DNA of 64,000 nt, taken from positions 22,036 to 86,035 of the forward strand of contig JAAHFP010000029.1 in assembly GCA_010672925.1 (NCBI GenBank). The letters are read 5' to 3'. Under the pieces are notes generated by a model. The model worked only from the letters and a program-made list of their open reading frames with translations, was not told the DNA's origin and did not search any database. Shown piece after piece: positions 26,208 through 34,266 of this stretch; the first letter of the stretch is position 1, and every line of letters starts with the position of its first letter. The position numbers were made by a program, and so were the translations under genes. This DNA is from Symploca sp. SIO1C2 (GTDB lineage Bacteria > Cyanobacteriota > Cyanobacteriia > Cyanobacteriales > Coleofasciculaceae).

Positions 26208-26375
26208 CTTACTGGCAGGATGCCAGTTCCACTTACCTACTGGCAGGATGCCAGTTCCACTTACTTACTGGCAGGATGCCAGTTCCACTTACTTACTGGC
26301 AGGATGCCAGTTCCACTTACTTACTGGCAGGATGCCAGTTCCACTTACCTACTGGCAGGATGCCAGTTCCACTTA
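26208..26375. repeat. Six tandem copies of a 28-bp hairpin unit
   Basis: The unit ACTGGCAGGATGCCAGTTCC plus ACTTACCT repeats with a strict 28-bp period (unit starts near 26211, 26239, 26267, 26295, 26323, 26351). Each contains CTGGCA-GGA-TGCCAG, a 6-bp stem with a three-base loop. Units differ only at one or two bases (ACCT or ACTT). The array ends at the stop codon of the NB-ARC gene. There are no unique spacers. Confidence 0.95.
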
Positions 26376-27935
26376 TCTGATATTTGTTAGTAAAGTCTCT
26401 AAATTTTGTACACAATAGTCTAAACTAGAACCTGATGCTGGTTGGAGCTTCGCGATCGCCTTTTGCAAATTCTCCTTGTTTTGGGGGTTTTTCTGCAAAT
26501 TAACTGCTAGTTTACCGGTGAGTTGGGGTAACAAGGAATTCACAGTATTATCCAAGCAATCACTAACAGGATAGTAACTCAGTATAGGGTCAATCATTGG
26601 ACTTGCCATCGGAGAGATTAATTGGCGAATAGCTTCTAAAATTTCTTTAATGAGCTGATTCACAAAATATCGTCGGCTCATTCTGGATAAGCGGAATCCA
26701 CCTTGAGATTTTTCCAGCAATGAGCGGCGATTCAAGGAACTAAGAGTTGGCAGAAAACTATGCTCATCCCATTGGGTTTTATGCCAAAATGTTTGTAATT
26801 GCTCTGTTGTGACTGATTGTTTCTGAATCGCTAGCCAATAAACCAAATGTTTTTCCGTTTCAGCAAATCGTTCAAATTGCTGCTCTAACAAACGAGTGAG
26901 ATAGGTAGATTGGGATAAAGACCGAGACAAACTTATTTCCTGTTGGATAAATTCTGACACTTGGTTTTGATAAAGGTTGAGCAAATTAGAAGCAACCATT
27001 TTAACTGCCAAGGGATTGCCTTGGTGCAATTGAATCAACTCCTGCCATGCTCGATCTTTGTCGATACCTTTATCCTCTAAAATTTTCTCAGCCACCTCTG
27101 ATGAACCCTTAAGTTCAAGAGATTTCACTTTGCGCCCTTCAATCCTTACCCACTCGGTGAGTTTTTCGGAACTAATAAGCAACAAACAGCTATGATGACG
27201 TTCTGTAGCGATTCTTTTGAGCAGAATACCATAGTCTTCAAACTTAGAGCTATAGTTACCTGCTAATTGGCCTTGAGAGAAAATTTCCTCAAAATCGTCT
27301 AAAATAAGTAAACACCTAGTGCTTTTCAAACAACTCATCAATTGAGCTAGTTGTGTATTAAGATGATTAACTGAGCGATCGCTAGAGGGCTCAAGAATAC
27401 TCAACCAGTCAGCTAACAGTTCTGTAAGGAGAGGTTGATACTGTAGCGATCGCCAAATAACAAACTCGAACTCTGACTCCACAGCTTGAACTAATTTAAC
27501 CCCCAGCCAAGTTTTGCCCATGCCAGCCAAGCCAGTGATGGAAATCAGACGACAGCCAGAAGTGAGCCAATCTTGTAACTGTTGCAACTCCTTGCCTCGT
27601 CCATAAAAAGGCTCCACCTCTGGTGCAGCACCCCAGTCGCAATCTGAAGCCGGAGTTGTTGCTGCTACAGGAGCAAGCCGCTGCTGCTTTTGATACTCCG
27701 TGCTCAAGTACTGTTGTAACTGAGCCAGTTTTCCCGGTCCTCTGCCCCCAATACCGAATTTTTTATACACCTCACCTAGGCGTTTACGGGCTGCTTGGGG
27801 TTTAATCTGCAAACGATGGGCAATCTCTTCAATGTTACCTCCCTGCTGCACAGCCTCAGACAGCATTTCTAATTCTCTGTCCGATACTCCGTAACTTGAT
27901 GCAATTTTTTGGAGAAATTCCTGGGGAATTAGCAT
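26373..27935 (-). CDS. STAND (NB-ARC) ATPase with N-terminal helix-turn-helix
   Basis: This is a 520-residue signal-transducing ATPase. Residues 1-80 form a LuxR/sigma-region-4-like helix-turn-helix (VSDRELEMLSEAVQQGGNIEEIAHRLQIKPQAARKRL). The NB-ARC ATPase (about 108-400) has Walker A GLAGMGKTW and Walker B CLLILDDFEE, followed by a winged-helix part (LVYWLAIQ, LLEKSQGGFRLSRMSRRYFVN). In related cyanobacterial proteins a long WD40 or TPR sensor usually follows. Here the protein stops after a further 110 residues, exactly at the edge of the 28-bp array, so it may be truncated. A strong dyad lies just upstream. The trigger and output are unknown. Confidence 0.85.
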   Translation of the reverse strand: MLIPQEFLQKIASSYGVSDRELEMLSEAVQQGGNIEEIAHRLQIKPQAARKRLGEVYKKFGIGGRGPGKLAQLQQYLSTEYQKQQRLAPVAATTPASDCDWGAAPEVEPFYGRGKELQQLQDWLTSGCRLISITGLAGMGKTWLGVKLVQAVESEFEFVIWRSLQYQPLLTELLADWLSILEPSSDRSVNHLNTQLAQLMSCLKSTRCLLILDDFEEIFSQGQLAGNYSSKFEDYGILLKRIATERHHSCLLLISSEKLTEWVRIEGRKVKSLELKGSSEVAEKILEDKGIDKDRAWQELIQLHQGNPLAVKMVASNLLNLYQNQVSEFIQQEISLSRSLSQSTYLTRLLEQQFERFAETEKHLVYWLAIQKQSVTTEQLQTFWHKTQWDEHSFLPTLSSLNRRSLLEKSQGGFRLSRMSRRYFVNQLIKEILEAIRQLISPMASPMIDPILSYYPVSDCLDNTVNSLLPQLTGKLAVNLQKNPQNKENLQKAIAKLQPASGSSLDYCVQNLETLLTNIR

Positions 27936-27940
27936 TTAAC

Positions 27941-27986
27941 CTCACTTGACTGAGATAACTATTCTATCTTATCTCATTTAAGTGAG
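27941..27986. promoter_or_regulatory. 46-bp dyad upstream of the NB-ARC gene
   Basis: CTCACTTgactGAGATAA (27941-27958) pairs with TTATCTCatttAAGTGAG (27969-27986) across ten bases, with only the four central bases of each arm unmatched. It begins six bases before the NB-ARC start codon (minus strand). The outer CTCACTT/AAGTGAG boxes are the same as in the promoter region at 16546-16639. It could be an operator or an RNA hairpin. Confidence 0.55.
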
Positions 27987-28012
27987 TTATTGTCTTACTC
28001 TCCTAGAACTCA

Positions 28013-28052
28013 TACCAAATCCCTGTAGAGACGTTGCATGCAACGTCTCTAC
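28013..28052. mobile_element. MITE left end with perfect 28-bp palindrome, copy 1
   Basis: TACCAAATCCCT is followed by a perfect 28-bp palindrome (28025-28052) whose half is GTAGAGACGTTGCA. Identical palindromes lie at 29291-29318 and 30127-30154. The TACCAAATCC end is shared with the MITE at 10471-10574. Confidence 0.85.
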
Positions 28053-28079
28053 AATGTGGGACTAACGGGTTTATCGGCG

Positions 28080-29201
28080 TTAGTGAGATAAACCTTGAAG
28101 AAACTCTTCTATGCTCTGTTTCCATTGTTGTTGATCCACAGTAACCAATAAGTCATGTCCTGCGGTAGGAAATACCACTAGTTCCTTTACACCACGCAAA
28201 TTCTGAAGTAATTCTTCAATCTCCGTCATCTTTGTCCACTTATCTTGCTTTCCCTGTAATACTAAAGTTGGACAGTTAACTTGTTTAGCATAAGTGACTG
28301 GATTGTGAGCAAAGCCATTAAACCCTTGCTGCAGGCTACCCCAAAAGACCAGTAACTCAGAGGTGGGAAAAGCGGGAAAATCGATCGCTTGCCAGCGACT
28401 CCTAACCGCATCGAGCAATCGAGCAAAAGGCAGCTCTAGAATAATAGCATCGGGTGCAATATTTTCCTGAGCGATCGCTTGGAGAATAGCAGCAGTTCCC
28501 ATGGAAACCCCATAGAGTATTAGTGGTGGTTTAAGATTTAATTGCTCAGCCTGATTAACCACAAAAGTAACATCCTGACTTTCCCGGAAACCTAGGGTGG
28601 TGGTATTGCCACTAGAACCCCCGACACCTCGAAAATCTACCAATAAAGTATCGTAGTTTAACTCATTAAATACTTTAGCCGGTGGTAGCAGTTGTTTGCC
28701 CTTACTGCCTCCATTACCAGGAAATAACAATACTGTTCCCTGAGAAGAGGAGTTTTGAGCCGGGATTAACCAAGTTTCCAACCACTCATTAGAAGTAATC
28801 GGCAAACGGTGAGTAACATATTCGAGTCCCATATCTGTAGGAACCCTAGAGTTAGTTGGGCGAGGCAGACCTAGACTCAACTCTCCCGGAGAGCTAAAAT
28901 GAGTTACAGTGTAAGCACCAACATACGCGATCGCATTAACTCCAACAAAAGCGATTACCATACCTCGCACCAGCCACTTCTGCTGTTGTCTTCCCCATCC
29001 CCAACCCATTAATAAACAGGCAATGCCACCACTACCCAGGAAAACAGTTATGTCTTTCCAAGGTAATTGCCAAGGATTAAGAATACCAGTGTGATTTAAT
29101 ACATATAGAGCCACAAGTAACTCTAGGGAAATCATCAAGGATGTAGTACCGGTTTGTCTGAGCAGTTTTTGCACCCTTGAGGGAGGTTTTTTAATTATCA
29201 A
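28080..29201 (-). CDS. Membrane-anchored alpha/beta hydrolase
   Basis: This 373-residue protein has two or three N-terminal membrane helices (SLELLVALYVLNHTG, ITVFLGSGGIACLLMGWG, LVRGMVIAFVGVNAIAYVGAY; to about residue 100) and a serine hydrolase domain (about 150-370). The nucleophile elbow is GVSMGT with Ser233, and the catalytic His349 is in TAGHDLL. The oxyanion segment is LLFPGNGGSKGK, and an acid residue is expected in VLQGKQDKW. It resembles the family of bacterial proteins related to BEM46/ABHD13 hydrolases. The substrate is not evident. It stands alone between two palindromic repeats. Confidence 0.88.
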   Translation of the reverse strand: MIIKKPPSRVQKLLRQTGTTSLMISLELLVALYVLNHTGILNPWQLPWKDITVFLGSGGIACLLMGWGWGRQQQKWLVRGMVIAFVGVNAIAYVGAYTVTHFSSPGELSLGLPRPTNSRVPTDMGLEYVTHRLPITSNEWLETWLIPAQNSSSQGTVLLFPGNGGSKGKQLLPPAKVFNELNYDTLLVDFRGVGGSSGNTTTLGFRESQDVTFVVNQAEQLNLKPPLILYGVSMGTAAILQAIAQENIAPDAIILELPFARLLDAVRSRWQAIDFPAFPTSELLVFWGSLQQGFNGFAHNPVTYAKQVNCPTLVLQGKQDKWTKMTEIEELLQNLRGVKELVVFPTAGHDLLVTVDQQQWKQSIEEFLQGLSH

Positions 29202-29278
29202 TTATCCATCATCCATTATCCATTGGTAAGTGCTACAAGAGTGGGTTGCCAATTTTCGGATAAGTTAATTTAAGTTAA

Positions 29279-29318
29279 TACCAAATCCCTGTAGAGACGT
29301 TGCATGCAACGTCTCTAC
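29279..29318. mobile_element. MITE left end with perfect 28-bp palindrome, copy 2
   Basis: TACCAAATCCCT plus the same palindrome as at 28025-28052, perfectly conserved. It lies in the gap between the hydrolase gene and the NlpC/P60 gene. Confidence 0.85.
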
Positions 29319-29374
29319 AGCGCAGAATATCACGGGGGTATGTGTGCCTGATTTTGTATAATAATAGACTACTA

Positions 29375-30067
29375 CTAACTTGGCTGATAACTTTTCTCAA
29401 CTCTTCCTGCTCCTTTAAGAATTTGGTAGTACCACTGCGCCACCTTATCCCCCCCATCGGCAAGTCTATCTATAGCAATACCATTACGACCATTTTCTAC
29501 ACCAGAACTATGGATATAATACCCATCTCCCAGATAGAGACCCACATGATGTACTTTTTGCTTAGATGCGAAGAAAATTAAATCACCAGCTAAAGCCGAC
29601 TCCATCTCAACTGTTGTTGTAAAATTATCTTGCATATAGGAATTCCTAGGCAACCAAATTCCTGAAGCAACAAAAGCTGCTTGCATCAAGCCGGAGCAAT
29701 CGTAGTTAGGAGCAACCGTACCTCCCCAAACATAGTGATTTGGTTGTTCCATTGCCGCTTTAGTAAAAGCAATCACCGCTGGAATTCGTTCTTGGATTTG
29801 GGCAGTGGAGAGGCTAACTGCCTGATACTTAGTTGTCGCAGGTTCGAGTTTTGCTAAATCTTCCACCGACAACCAACCAAGATAACCATCCTCACATAGT
29901 CGCACCTCTAAAAACTCATTTACCGGGGTTTTCGCCACAAACTGCAAATGACGTCCGACTGCCGCTTGAGTCCCCAAAGCTTCGCGACTAGGAGTATCAT
30001 AAATATTGAGATTAGCTTGGCAGTAGTACTCAGATGCTGTGGTTTGTAGCTGCTCTAGAGAAATCAT
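29375..30067 (-). CDS. NlpC/P60 peptidoglycan DL-endopeptidase
   Basis: This is a 230-residue C40-family cysteine peptidase. An N-terminal SH3b-like domain (about residues 10-75, with LQFVAKTPVNEFLEVRLCEDGYLGWLSVEDL) precedes the NlpC/P60 domain (about 95-220). The catalytic Cys124 is in NYDCSGLMQ and the His is in VHHVGLYLGDGYYIHSSG. This matches the cyanobacterial gamma-D-glutamyl-L-diamino acid endopeptidase whose structure is known from Anabaena, which cuts peptide stems of the cell wall. ATG 30067 (MISLEQLQTTASEYY) is chosen because the longer frame runs into the repeat at 30115. No signal peptide is seen, as in the Anabaena protein. Confidence 0.92.
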   Translation of the reverse strand: MISLEQLQTTASEYYCQANLNIYDTPSREALGTQAAVGRHLQFVAKTPVNEFLEVRLCEDGYLGWLSVEDLAKLEPATTKYQAVSLSTAQIQERIPAVIAFTKAAMEQPNHYVWGGTVAPNYDCSGLMQAAFVASGIWLPRNSYMQDNFTTTVEMESALAGDLIFFASKQKVHHVGLYLGDGYYIHSSGVENGRNGIAIDRLADGGDKVAQWYYQILKGAGRVEKSYQPS

Positions 30068-30114
30068 CAGATTTATTTTTTTACCAATAAATAGAATAAA
30101 GCCTCCATTTGTTA

Positions 30115-30193
30115 TACCAAATCCCTGTAGAGACGTTGCATGCAACGTCTCTACAATGTGGAACTAACTGGTTTATGTATACCGGATTTGGTA
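30115..30193. mobile_element. 79-bp MITE with TACCAAATCC ends and palindrome
   Basis: It starts TACCAAATCCCTG, holds the perfect 28-bp palindrome at 30127-30154, and ends TACCGGATTTGGTA, whose complement is TACCAAATCCGGTA. Both ends are present here, unlike at 28013 and 29279. It lies between the divergent NlpC/P60 and serine-hydrolase genes. Confidence 0.8.
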
Positions 30194-30262
30194 TCATACA
30201 GCAGTTGCCAAGGCAATGAAGACCCTCGCCAAATGCAGCAAACCTTTACCTGTCAATCTTTT

Positions 30263-30319
30263 CCCTCCTGCCTCCTGCCTCCTGCCTTCTGCCTTCTGCC
30301 TCCTGCCTTCTGCCTTCTT
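30263..30319. repeat. CCTCCTG/CCTTCTG heptamer block
   Basis: About eight copies of CCTCCTG and CCTTCTG in the leader region of the serine-hydrolase gene. The family recurs at 31619-31682, 42367-42390 and in reverse at 8684-8711 and 62815-62848. Confidence 0.9.
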
Positions 30320-30343
30320 GTACTAGATATTTCGGAGGTTCCG

Positions 30344-31519
30344 ATGAAATTCTTGATGGGAGTGCTCCTTGCTTTCCTGCTGTTCCTACCAATGCAGCCC
30401 ATAGCAGCAATGCCGTTATCTCCCCAACTAACTCTCGAACAGCTGTTTACCACACCGCAACTCCAAAAGGAGTGGTTTGCTCCCTCTTTTCTCAATCAAA
30501 TCTCCCTGACTCAAGTGGAGCAAATTATTGAGAATATAGAAAATACTTTAGGTAGTTACCAAGAAGTACAGGTAGATGGCTCCGATTATCTCATAGTTTT
30601 TGAGCAAGGTAGTGTACCGACTAAGTTAGTTCTAGATAGCAATAATCAAATCTCTGGACTCCTATTTCAAGCACCAATATCTCAGGGCATGAGTTTGAAA
30701 GTTGCTCAGGAAATGTTTAGATCTCTACCCGGTAAGGTAAGTTTCTTGGTGCTGGAAGACAACTCACAACTAGCTGCCCTACGAGCCAATCAACCATTAG
30801 CCGTTGGTTCAGCTTTTAAGTTAGCTGTCTTAAAAGCTCTGAAACAGCAAATTGATGCTGGTATCCTTGCCTGGGATGATGTGGTAAAACTGGAGGAAGA
30901 GCAGAAGAGTTTGCCTAGTGGTATGCTACAAACTTGGCCTGATGGCTCACAACTGACGGTGCAAACTTTAGCTACATTAATGATCTCAGTAAGTGATAAT
31001 ACCGCTACCGATATTTTGATTAATGTAGTAGGTAGAGACTTAATTGAATCCTTTGCTCCTCGCAATCTTCCCTTTCTCACCACTCGTGAAGCTTTTGTAC
31101 TCAAAAATCCTCAAAATCAAAGCTTACTTGAGCGCTATCGGCAGGGTAATGAAGCCAGTCGTCGGGAAGTAATTAATCAATTGCCGTCCTATCCTCTGCC
31201 TAGTGTCGATATTTTCAATGCCAATACCGTTGCTGTGGATGTGGAATGGTTCTTTTCTACTAAGGAATTGTGCGAGTTGATGACAACGGTAGCAGATTTG
31301 CCGTTGATGAGCATCAATCCCGGTGTTGCCAGACCGAATGATTGGTCTCGTATTGCTTTCAAAGGCGGTTCTGAACCAGGAGTTTTGAATTTAACCACTT
31401 TGCTAGAAGCCAAAAATGGCAAAACCTACTGTGTTTCTGCTACTTGGAATAACACAGTACCCTTAGATGAAACTCGGTTTACAGCGATATATGGAGGAGC
31501 GATCACGGGATTGAAATAA
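30344..31519 (+). CDS. Exported serine hydrolase, class A beta-lactamase fold
   Basis: This is a 391-residue protein. A signal peptide (MKFLMGVLLAFLLFLPMQPIAAMP) is followed by a DUF3887-like N-domain (about residues 30-120) and a beta-lactamase/transpeptidase-like domain (about 125-390). The SxxK motif is Ser156-Ala-Phe-Lys159 (GSAFKL), the SDN motif is Ser217-Asp218-Asn219 (SVSDNTATDIL), and KGG in FKGGSEPG replaces KTG. ATG 30344 is chosen for its ribosome-binding site GGAGG (30334-30338) five bases away. This group is widespread in cyanobacteria, so cell-wall or ester hydrolysis is as likely as beta-lactam cleavage. Confidence 0.88.
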   Translation: MKFLMGVLLAFLLFLPMQPIAAMPLSPQLTLEQLFTTPQLQKEWFAPSFLNQISLTQVEQIIENIENTLGSYQEVQVDGSDYLIVFEQGSVPTKLVLDSNNQISGLLFQAPISQGMSLKVAQEMFRSLPGKVSFLVLEDNSQLAALRANQPLAVGSAFKLAVLKALKQQIDAGILAWDDVVKLEEEQKSLPSGMLQTWPDGSQLTVQTLATLMISVSDNTATDILINVVGRDLIESFAPRNLPFLTTREAFVLKNPQNQSLLERYRQGNEASRREVINQLPSYPLPSVDIFNANTVAVDVEWFFSTKELCELMTTVADLPLMSINPGVARPNDWSRIAFKGGSEPGVLNLTTLLEAKNGKTYCVSATWNNTVPLDETRFTAIYGGAITGLK

Positions 31520-31552
31520 TAGCATGTCTGCTTGAATACTGATAGTTAAGAC

Positions 31553-31682
31553 TGACACGGGGACGCGGGGACGTGGAGACGCGGAGAAAGGAATTTTCAT
31601 AATGGTGGTGAAAAATTTTTCCTGCCTCCTGCCTCCTGCCTCCTGCCTCCTGCCTCCTGCCTTCTTCCTCCTGCCTCCTTGC
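31553..31682. repeat. GACGCGG and CCTCCTG repeat blocks
   Basis: GGGGACGCGGGGACGTGGAG copies (31555-31585) are followed, after about 35 bases, by CCTCCTG heptamers (31619-31682). The first block is the intergenic form of the repeat found within the kinase and NACHT-TPR genes. Confidence 0.9.
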
Positions 31683-31738
31683 ACTAATCGTTAAACTTAA
31701 AACATAGTTCTTTGGCTCTATATTTTCCCTCTTTTGCT

Positions 31739-32485
31739 ATGTCACTCACTCAGGATGTAAAATTTGTTGATGTTATCCCAGAAAATGTTATCCCAAAAGA
31801 TATCATCTTTCCCCCTAGTGATTTAGAAAGCAACGAACCTCCCTTGGAAAGTGACCTACACCGCGATCAAATTGACTTGTTAATTCGCCTGCTGCGATGG
31901 TATTGGCAACAACGGCATGATTTCTATGTCTCTGGCAACGTAACAATTTACTACAGTCCCCAACAGCTTAAATCAAAAGATTTCCGAGGACCAGATTTTT
32001 TTGTTGTACTCCATACAGAAAACAAGCCTCGCAAAAGCTGGGTAGTTTGGGAAGAAAACGGACAGTATCCCAATATCATTATTGAGCTGTTGTCTGATTC
32101 AACTGCTCAAACAGACCGTAAATTGAAAAAGCAGATTTATCAAAACATCTTTCGTACTCCAGAATACTTCTGGTTTGACCCACAGAGTCAAGAATTTAAG
32201 GGATTTGAGCTATTGAGGGGAACCTATCAGGAGTTACAACCCAATGCTCAAGGTTGGCTCTGGAGTGAGCAATTAGAACTATATTTAGGTATTCATGAGC
32301 AGAAATTACGCTTTTTTACCCGTGATGGGGAATTAATACCAACACCGGAAGAAGCAGCTATTGTTCAACAACAACGAGCTGAGCAACAACAACAACGAGC
32401 TGAGCAACAACAACAACGAGCTGAAGAAGCCGAAGCTCTATTGGCTCGGTATCGGGAACGCTTTGGAGAGTTTTCAGAGGAATGA
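31739..32485 (+). CDS. Uma2 family protein (DUF820) with QQQRAE repeat tail
   Basis: This is a 248-residue PD-(D/E)XK-fold protein of the Uma2/DUF820 family, greatly expanded in cyanobacteria and linked to transposon-derived nucleases; the biological role is unsettled. The core shows FRGPDFFVVL, IIIELLSDSTAQTDRKLKKQIYQ and EYFWFDPQSQEFKGFEL, with the conserved D...ELxS...K pattern. The last 45 residues are a coiled coil made of QQQRAEQ repeats (32383-32440, a tandem repeat in DNA). ATG 31739 is chosen as the family start. It is a single gene bounded by repeats. Confidence 0.85.
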   Translation: MSLTQDVKFVDVIPENVIPKDIIFPPSDLESNEPPLESDLHRDQIDLLIRLLRWYWQQRHDFYVSGNVTIYYSPQQLKSKDFRGPDFFVVLHTENKPRKSWVVWEENGQYPNIIIELLSDSTAQTDRKLKKQIYQNIFRTPEYFWFDPQSQEFKGFELLRGTYQELQPNAQGWLWSEQLELYLGIHEQKLRFFTRDGELIPTPEEAAIVQQQRAEQQQQRAEQQQQRAEEAEALLARYRERFGEFSEE

Positions 32486-32632
32486 TGGCTGATCTCAATA
32501 GTCTGTTCAAGGTAAGCTACTGAACCTTAGCTTTTAGTAATCGATGAAGACGCGATCGCTAAGTTGTTTTAACCTAGCGACAGAAAGCAGTCAATTTTTA
32601 TAACCATTTAGGGAGGGCAGTGCCGAGCAAAT

Positions 32633-32875
32633 TCAATCCTCTAATTGAGCTTCTACTTCTGATAATGGTAGAGTAGGGCGTTGTCGTCGATCAACAATCA
32701 TTTGCCAAAACTCCGCTGAAAGTTGCAGGTGACCTTGCTCTGGATCGAAGTTTTCTAGTCCTAGTAAAACAGCAATTGGTTTACCGTTTTGGGTAATCAT
32801 GATTTGTTCGTGTTGAGCAGAGCGCACGTAATCCTGTAATTGTTGGTCAAGCTCTTCTATAGTTAGTTGTTTCAT
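32633..32875 (-). CDS. Phd/YefM-type antitoxin, toxin partner decayed
   Basis: This 80-residue protein reads MKQLTIEELDQQLQDYVRSAQHEQIMITQNGKPIAVLLGLENFD, the typical Phd/YefM fold with ITQNGKPIAVLL, then a short C-terminal tail ending LPLSEVEAQLED. Its ATG overlaps, as ATGA, the stop codon of a decayed toxin reading frame immediately upstream (32872-32972). The gene order was therefore toxin first. It is an orphan antitoxin, perhaps able to counter a related toxin elsewhere. Confidence 0.82.
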   Translation of the reverse strand: MKQLTIEELDQQLQDYVRSAQHEQIMITQNGKPIAVLLGLENFDPEQGHLQLSAEFWQMIVDRRQRPTLPLSEVEAQLED

Positions 32876-32972
32876 CTGACGATCTCCTCTGTGGTTTGCC
32901 CTGATGCTTTGTGACGAATGGCTCGAATGTAGACAATTCTTCCTTCCTCATCTCAATATCATAATCTTGCAT
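32872..32972 (-). pseudogene. RelE/ParE-like toxin remnant with frameshift
   Basis: The minus strand reads MQDYDIE in one frame and DEEGRIVYIRAIRHKASGQTTEEIVR in the next, ending with TGA that overlaps the antitoxin ATG. The second part resembles the C-terminal strand of RelE/ParE toxins (GRIVYIRAIRH). A one-base frame change near 32950 separates the parts, and the N-terminal two thirds are missing. Confidence 0.55.
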
Positions 32973-33010
32973 TAAATTTGTTTATAACGACATGTGCCCT
33001 TCTGTTGCAT

Positions 33011-33046
33011 CCTCACTACCACCTACCACCTACTACCTAACACCTA
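33011..33046. repeat. STRR heptamer block (CCTACCA/CCTAACA)
   Basis: Five heptamers end two bases before the msrP start codon, so the repeat occupies the position where a ribosome-binding site is expected. Confidence 0.85.
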
Positions 33047-33047
33047 A

Positions 33048-34058
33048 ATGACGATCATCCGTGTACCCAAAGCCTGGGAGCTTCCAGAAGCACGAGCAAC
33101 CTCGGCAAATGCTTACTTCAACCGTCGTCGTTTGCTCAAAAATCTCGCTAACTTTAGCCTGGGAGCAGGTATTGTTTCGGTTCTAGGTTGTAAAGGATCT
33201 TCGGCACCAAACAATACCCTAGTTTCAGCCAACCCAGCCTTAACCGCAACTCTCGAGTTACCCAGTTTAGAACCATTTACTCGTAATCCCACTTTCCAGA
33301 AAGTAGACAGACCCATCACCGATGAAGTCCTGGCGGGACAATACAACAATTATTACGAATTTGGTGGTAGTAAGTCCATTTGGCGAGCCAGCCAAGCATT
33401 ACCTATAGATAATTGGCAGGTTGAAGTGACGGGTTTGGTGAAAAATCCCCGCACTTATGACTTAGAGGATTTACTCAAGAAATTTCCCCTAGAAGAGCGT
33501 GTCTACCGAATGCGCTGTGTAGAAGCTTGGTCTATGGTGCTACCCTGGGTGGGATTCCCGATGAAATTGCTGATGGCAGAAGTTGAGCCTACCGATAAGG
33601 CTAAATTTGTGAGTTTTACCTCCTACTATGACCGCGAAATTTCCCTAGCTCCGGTACAATCTTTAGGTCAAAAAGTACCCTGGCCTTACACAGAAGGTTT
33701 ACACTTAAAGGAAATGGCCAACGAATTGGCATTTTTTGCTGTTGGTATTTACGGTGAAAGGTTACCGAAACAACATGGTGCGCCGATTCGAGCAGTGTTG
33801 CCGTGGAAGTATGGTTTCAAAGGGGCAAAATCTATTGTCAAAATCGACTTTGTGGAAGAACAGCCAGCCACTTTTTGGAATATCTTAGCTCCCTCTGAAT
33901 ATGGTTTTGTGGATAATGTTAATCCTAACAAACCTCATCCGAGATGGTCACAAAAGAAAGAAAGATTTATCGGTACAGGCTCAGAAGTATCTTGGGAAGA
34001 GCGCCCAACTCTACCTTACAACGGTTATGAGGAATTTGTTGCTTCTCTGTATAAATAG
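33048..34058 (+). CDS. msrP: Protein-methionine-sulfoxide reductase catalytic subunit MsrP (YedY)
   Basis: This is a 336-residue molybdopterin enzyme exported by the Tat system. The twin-arginine signal is NRRRLLKNLANFSLGAGIVSVLG (about residues 25-47). The Mo-binding Cys157 is in YRMRCVEAWSMVLPWVGFP, and IYGERLPKQHGAPIRAVLPWKYGFKGAKSI is the usual family motif. Length matches bacterial MsrP. It repairs oxidised methionines of periplasmic proteins and normally takes electrons from the membrane haem protein MsrQ, which is not adjacent here. The heptamer block abuts the start, leaving no clear ribosome-binding site. Confidence 0.95.
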   Translation: MTIIRVPKAWELPEARATSANAYFNRRRLLKNLANFSLGAGIVSVLGCKGSSAPNNTLVSANPALTATLELPSLEPFTRNPTFQKVDRPITDEVLAGQYNNYYEFGGSKSIWRASQALPIDNWQVEVTGLVKNPRTYDLEDLLKKFPLEERVYRMRCVEAWSMVLPWVGFPMKLLMAEVEPTDKAKFVSFTSYYDREISLAPVQSLGQKVPWPYTEGLHLKEMANELAFFAVGIYGERLPKQHGAPIRAVLPWKYGFKGAKSIVKIDFVEEQPATFWNILAPSEYGFVDNVNPNKPHPRWSQKKERFIGTGSEVSWEERPTLPYNGYEEFVASLYK

Positions 34059-34098
34059 GGAATTGGGAATTGGGAATTGGGAATTGGGAATTGGGAAT
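34058..34098. repeat. GGGAATT heptamer block
   Basis: Six copies of GGGAATT begin at the msrP stop codon. Confidence 0.9.
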
Positions 34099-34109
34099 TA
34101 CGTAAATTT

Positions 34110-34266
34110 GTAGGGGCGGGTTTAGGGTCACATTTAACCCATGTTTACGATAATTTTGGTACAAAACCCGCCCAATGGCCACCGTTAACCCATATTTACG
34201 ATAATTTTGGTACAAAACCCGCCCAATGGTCACAATTAACCCATGTTTATGATAATTTTGGTACAA
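34110..34266 (+). repeat. Three tandem 51-bp units of the CAAAACCCGCCC family
   Basis: The block starts GTAGGGGCGGGTTTAG. AACCCATGTTTACGATAATT, followed by TTGGTACAAAACCCGCCC, then repeats with a 51-bp period (AACCC at 34136, 34187 and 34238). The third unit lacks the CCCGCCC end and runs into the start of the nuclease gene. Confidence 0.88.

Noticed and set aside
26208..26375. CRISPR-like tandem array
   Set aside because: The 28-bp units are contiguous with no unique spacers, and no cas gene is nearby; it is a simple tandem hairpin array.
26190..26390. Open frame of 66 residues over the hairpin array
   Set aside because: It only reads the 28-bp repeat through successive frames (YWQDASSTYLLAGCQFH); composition is repeat-derived.
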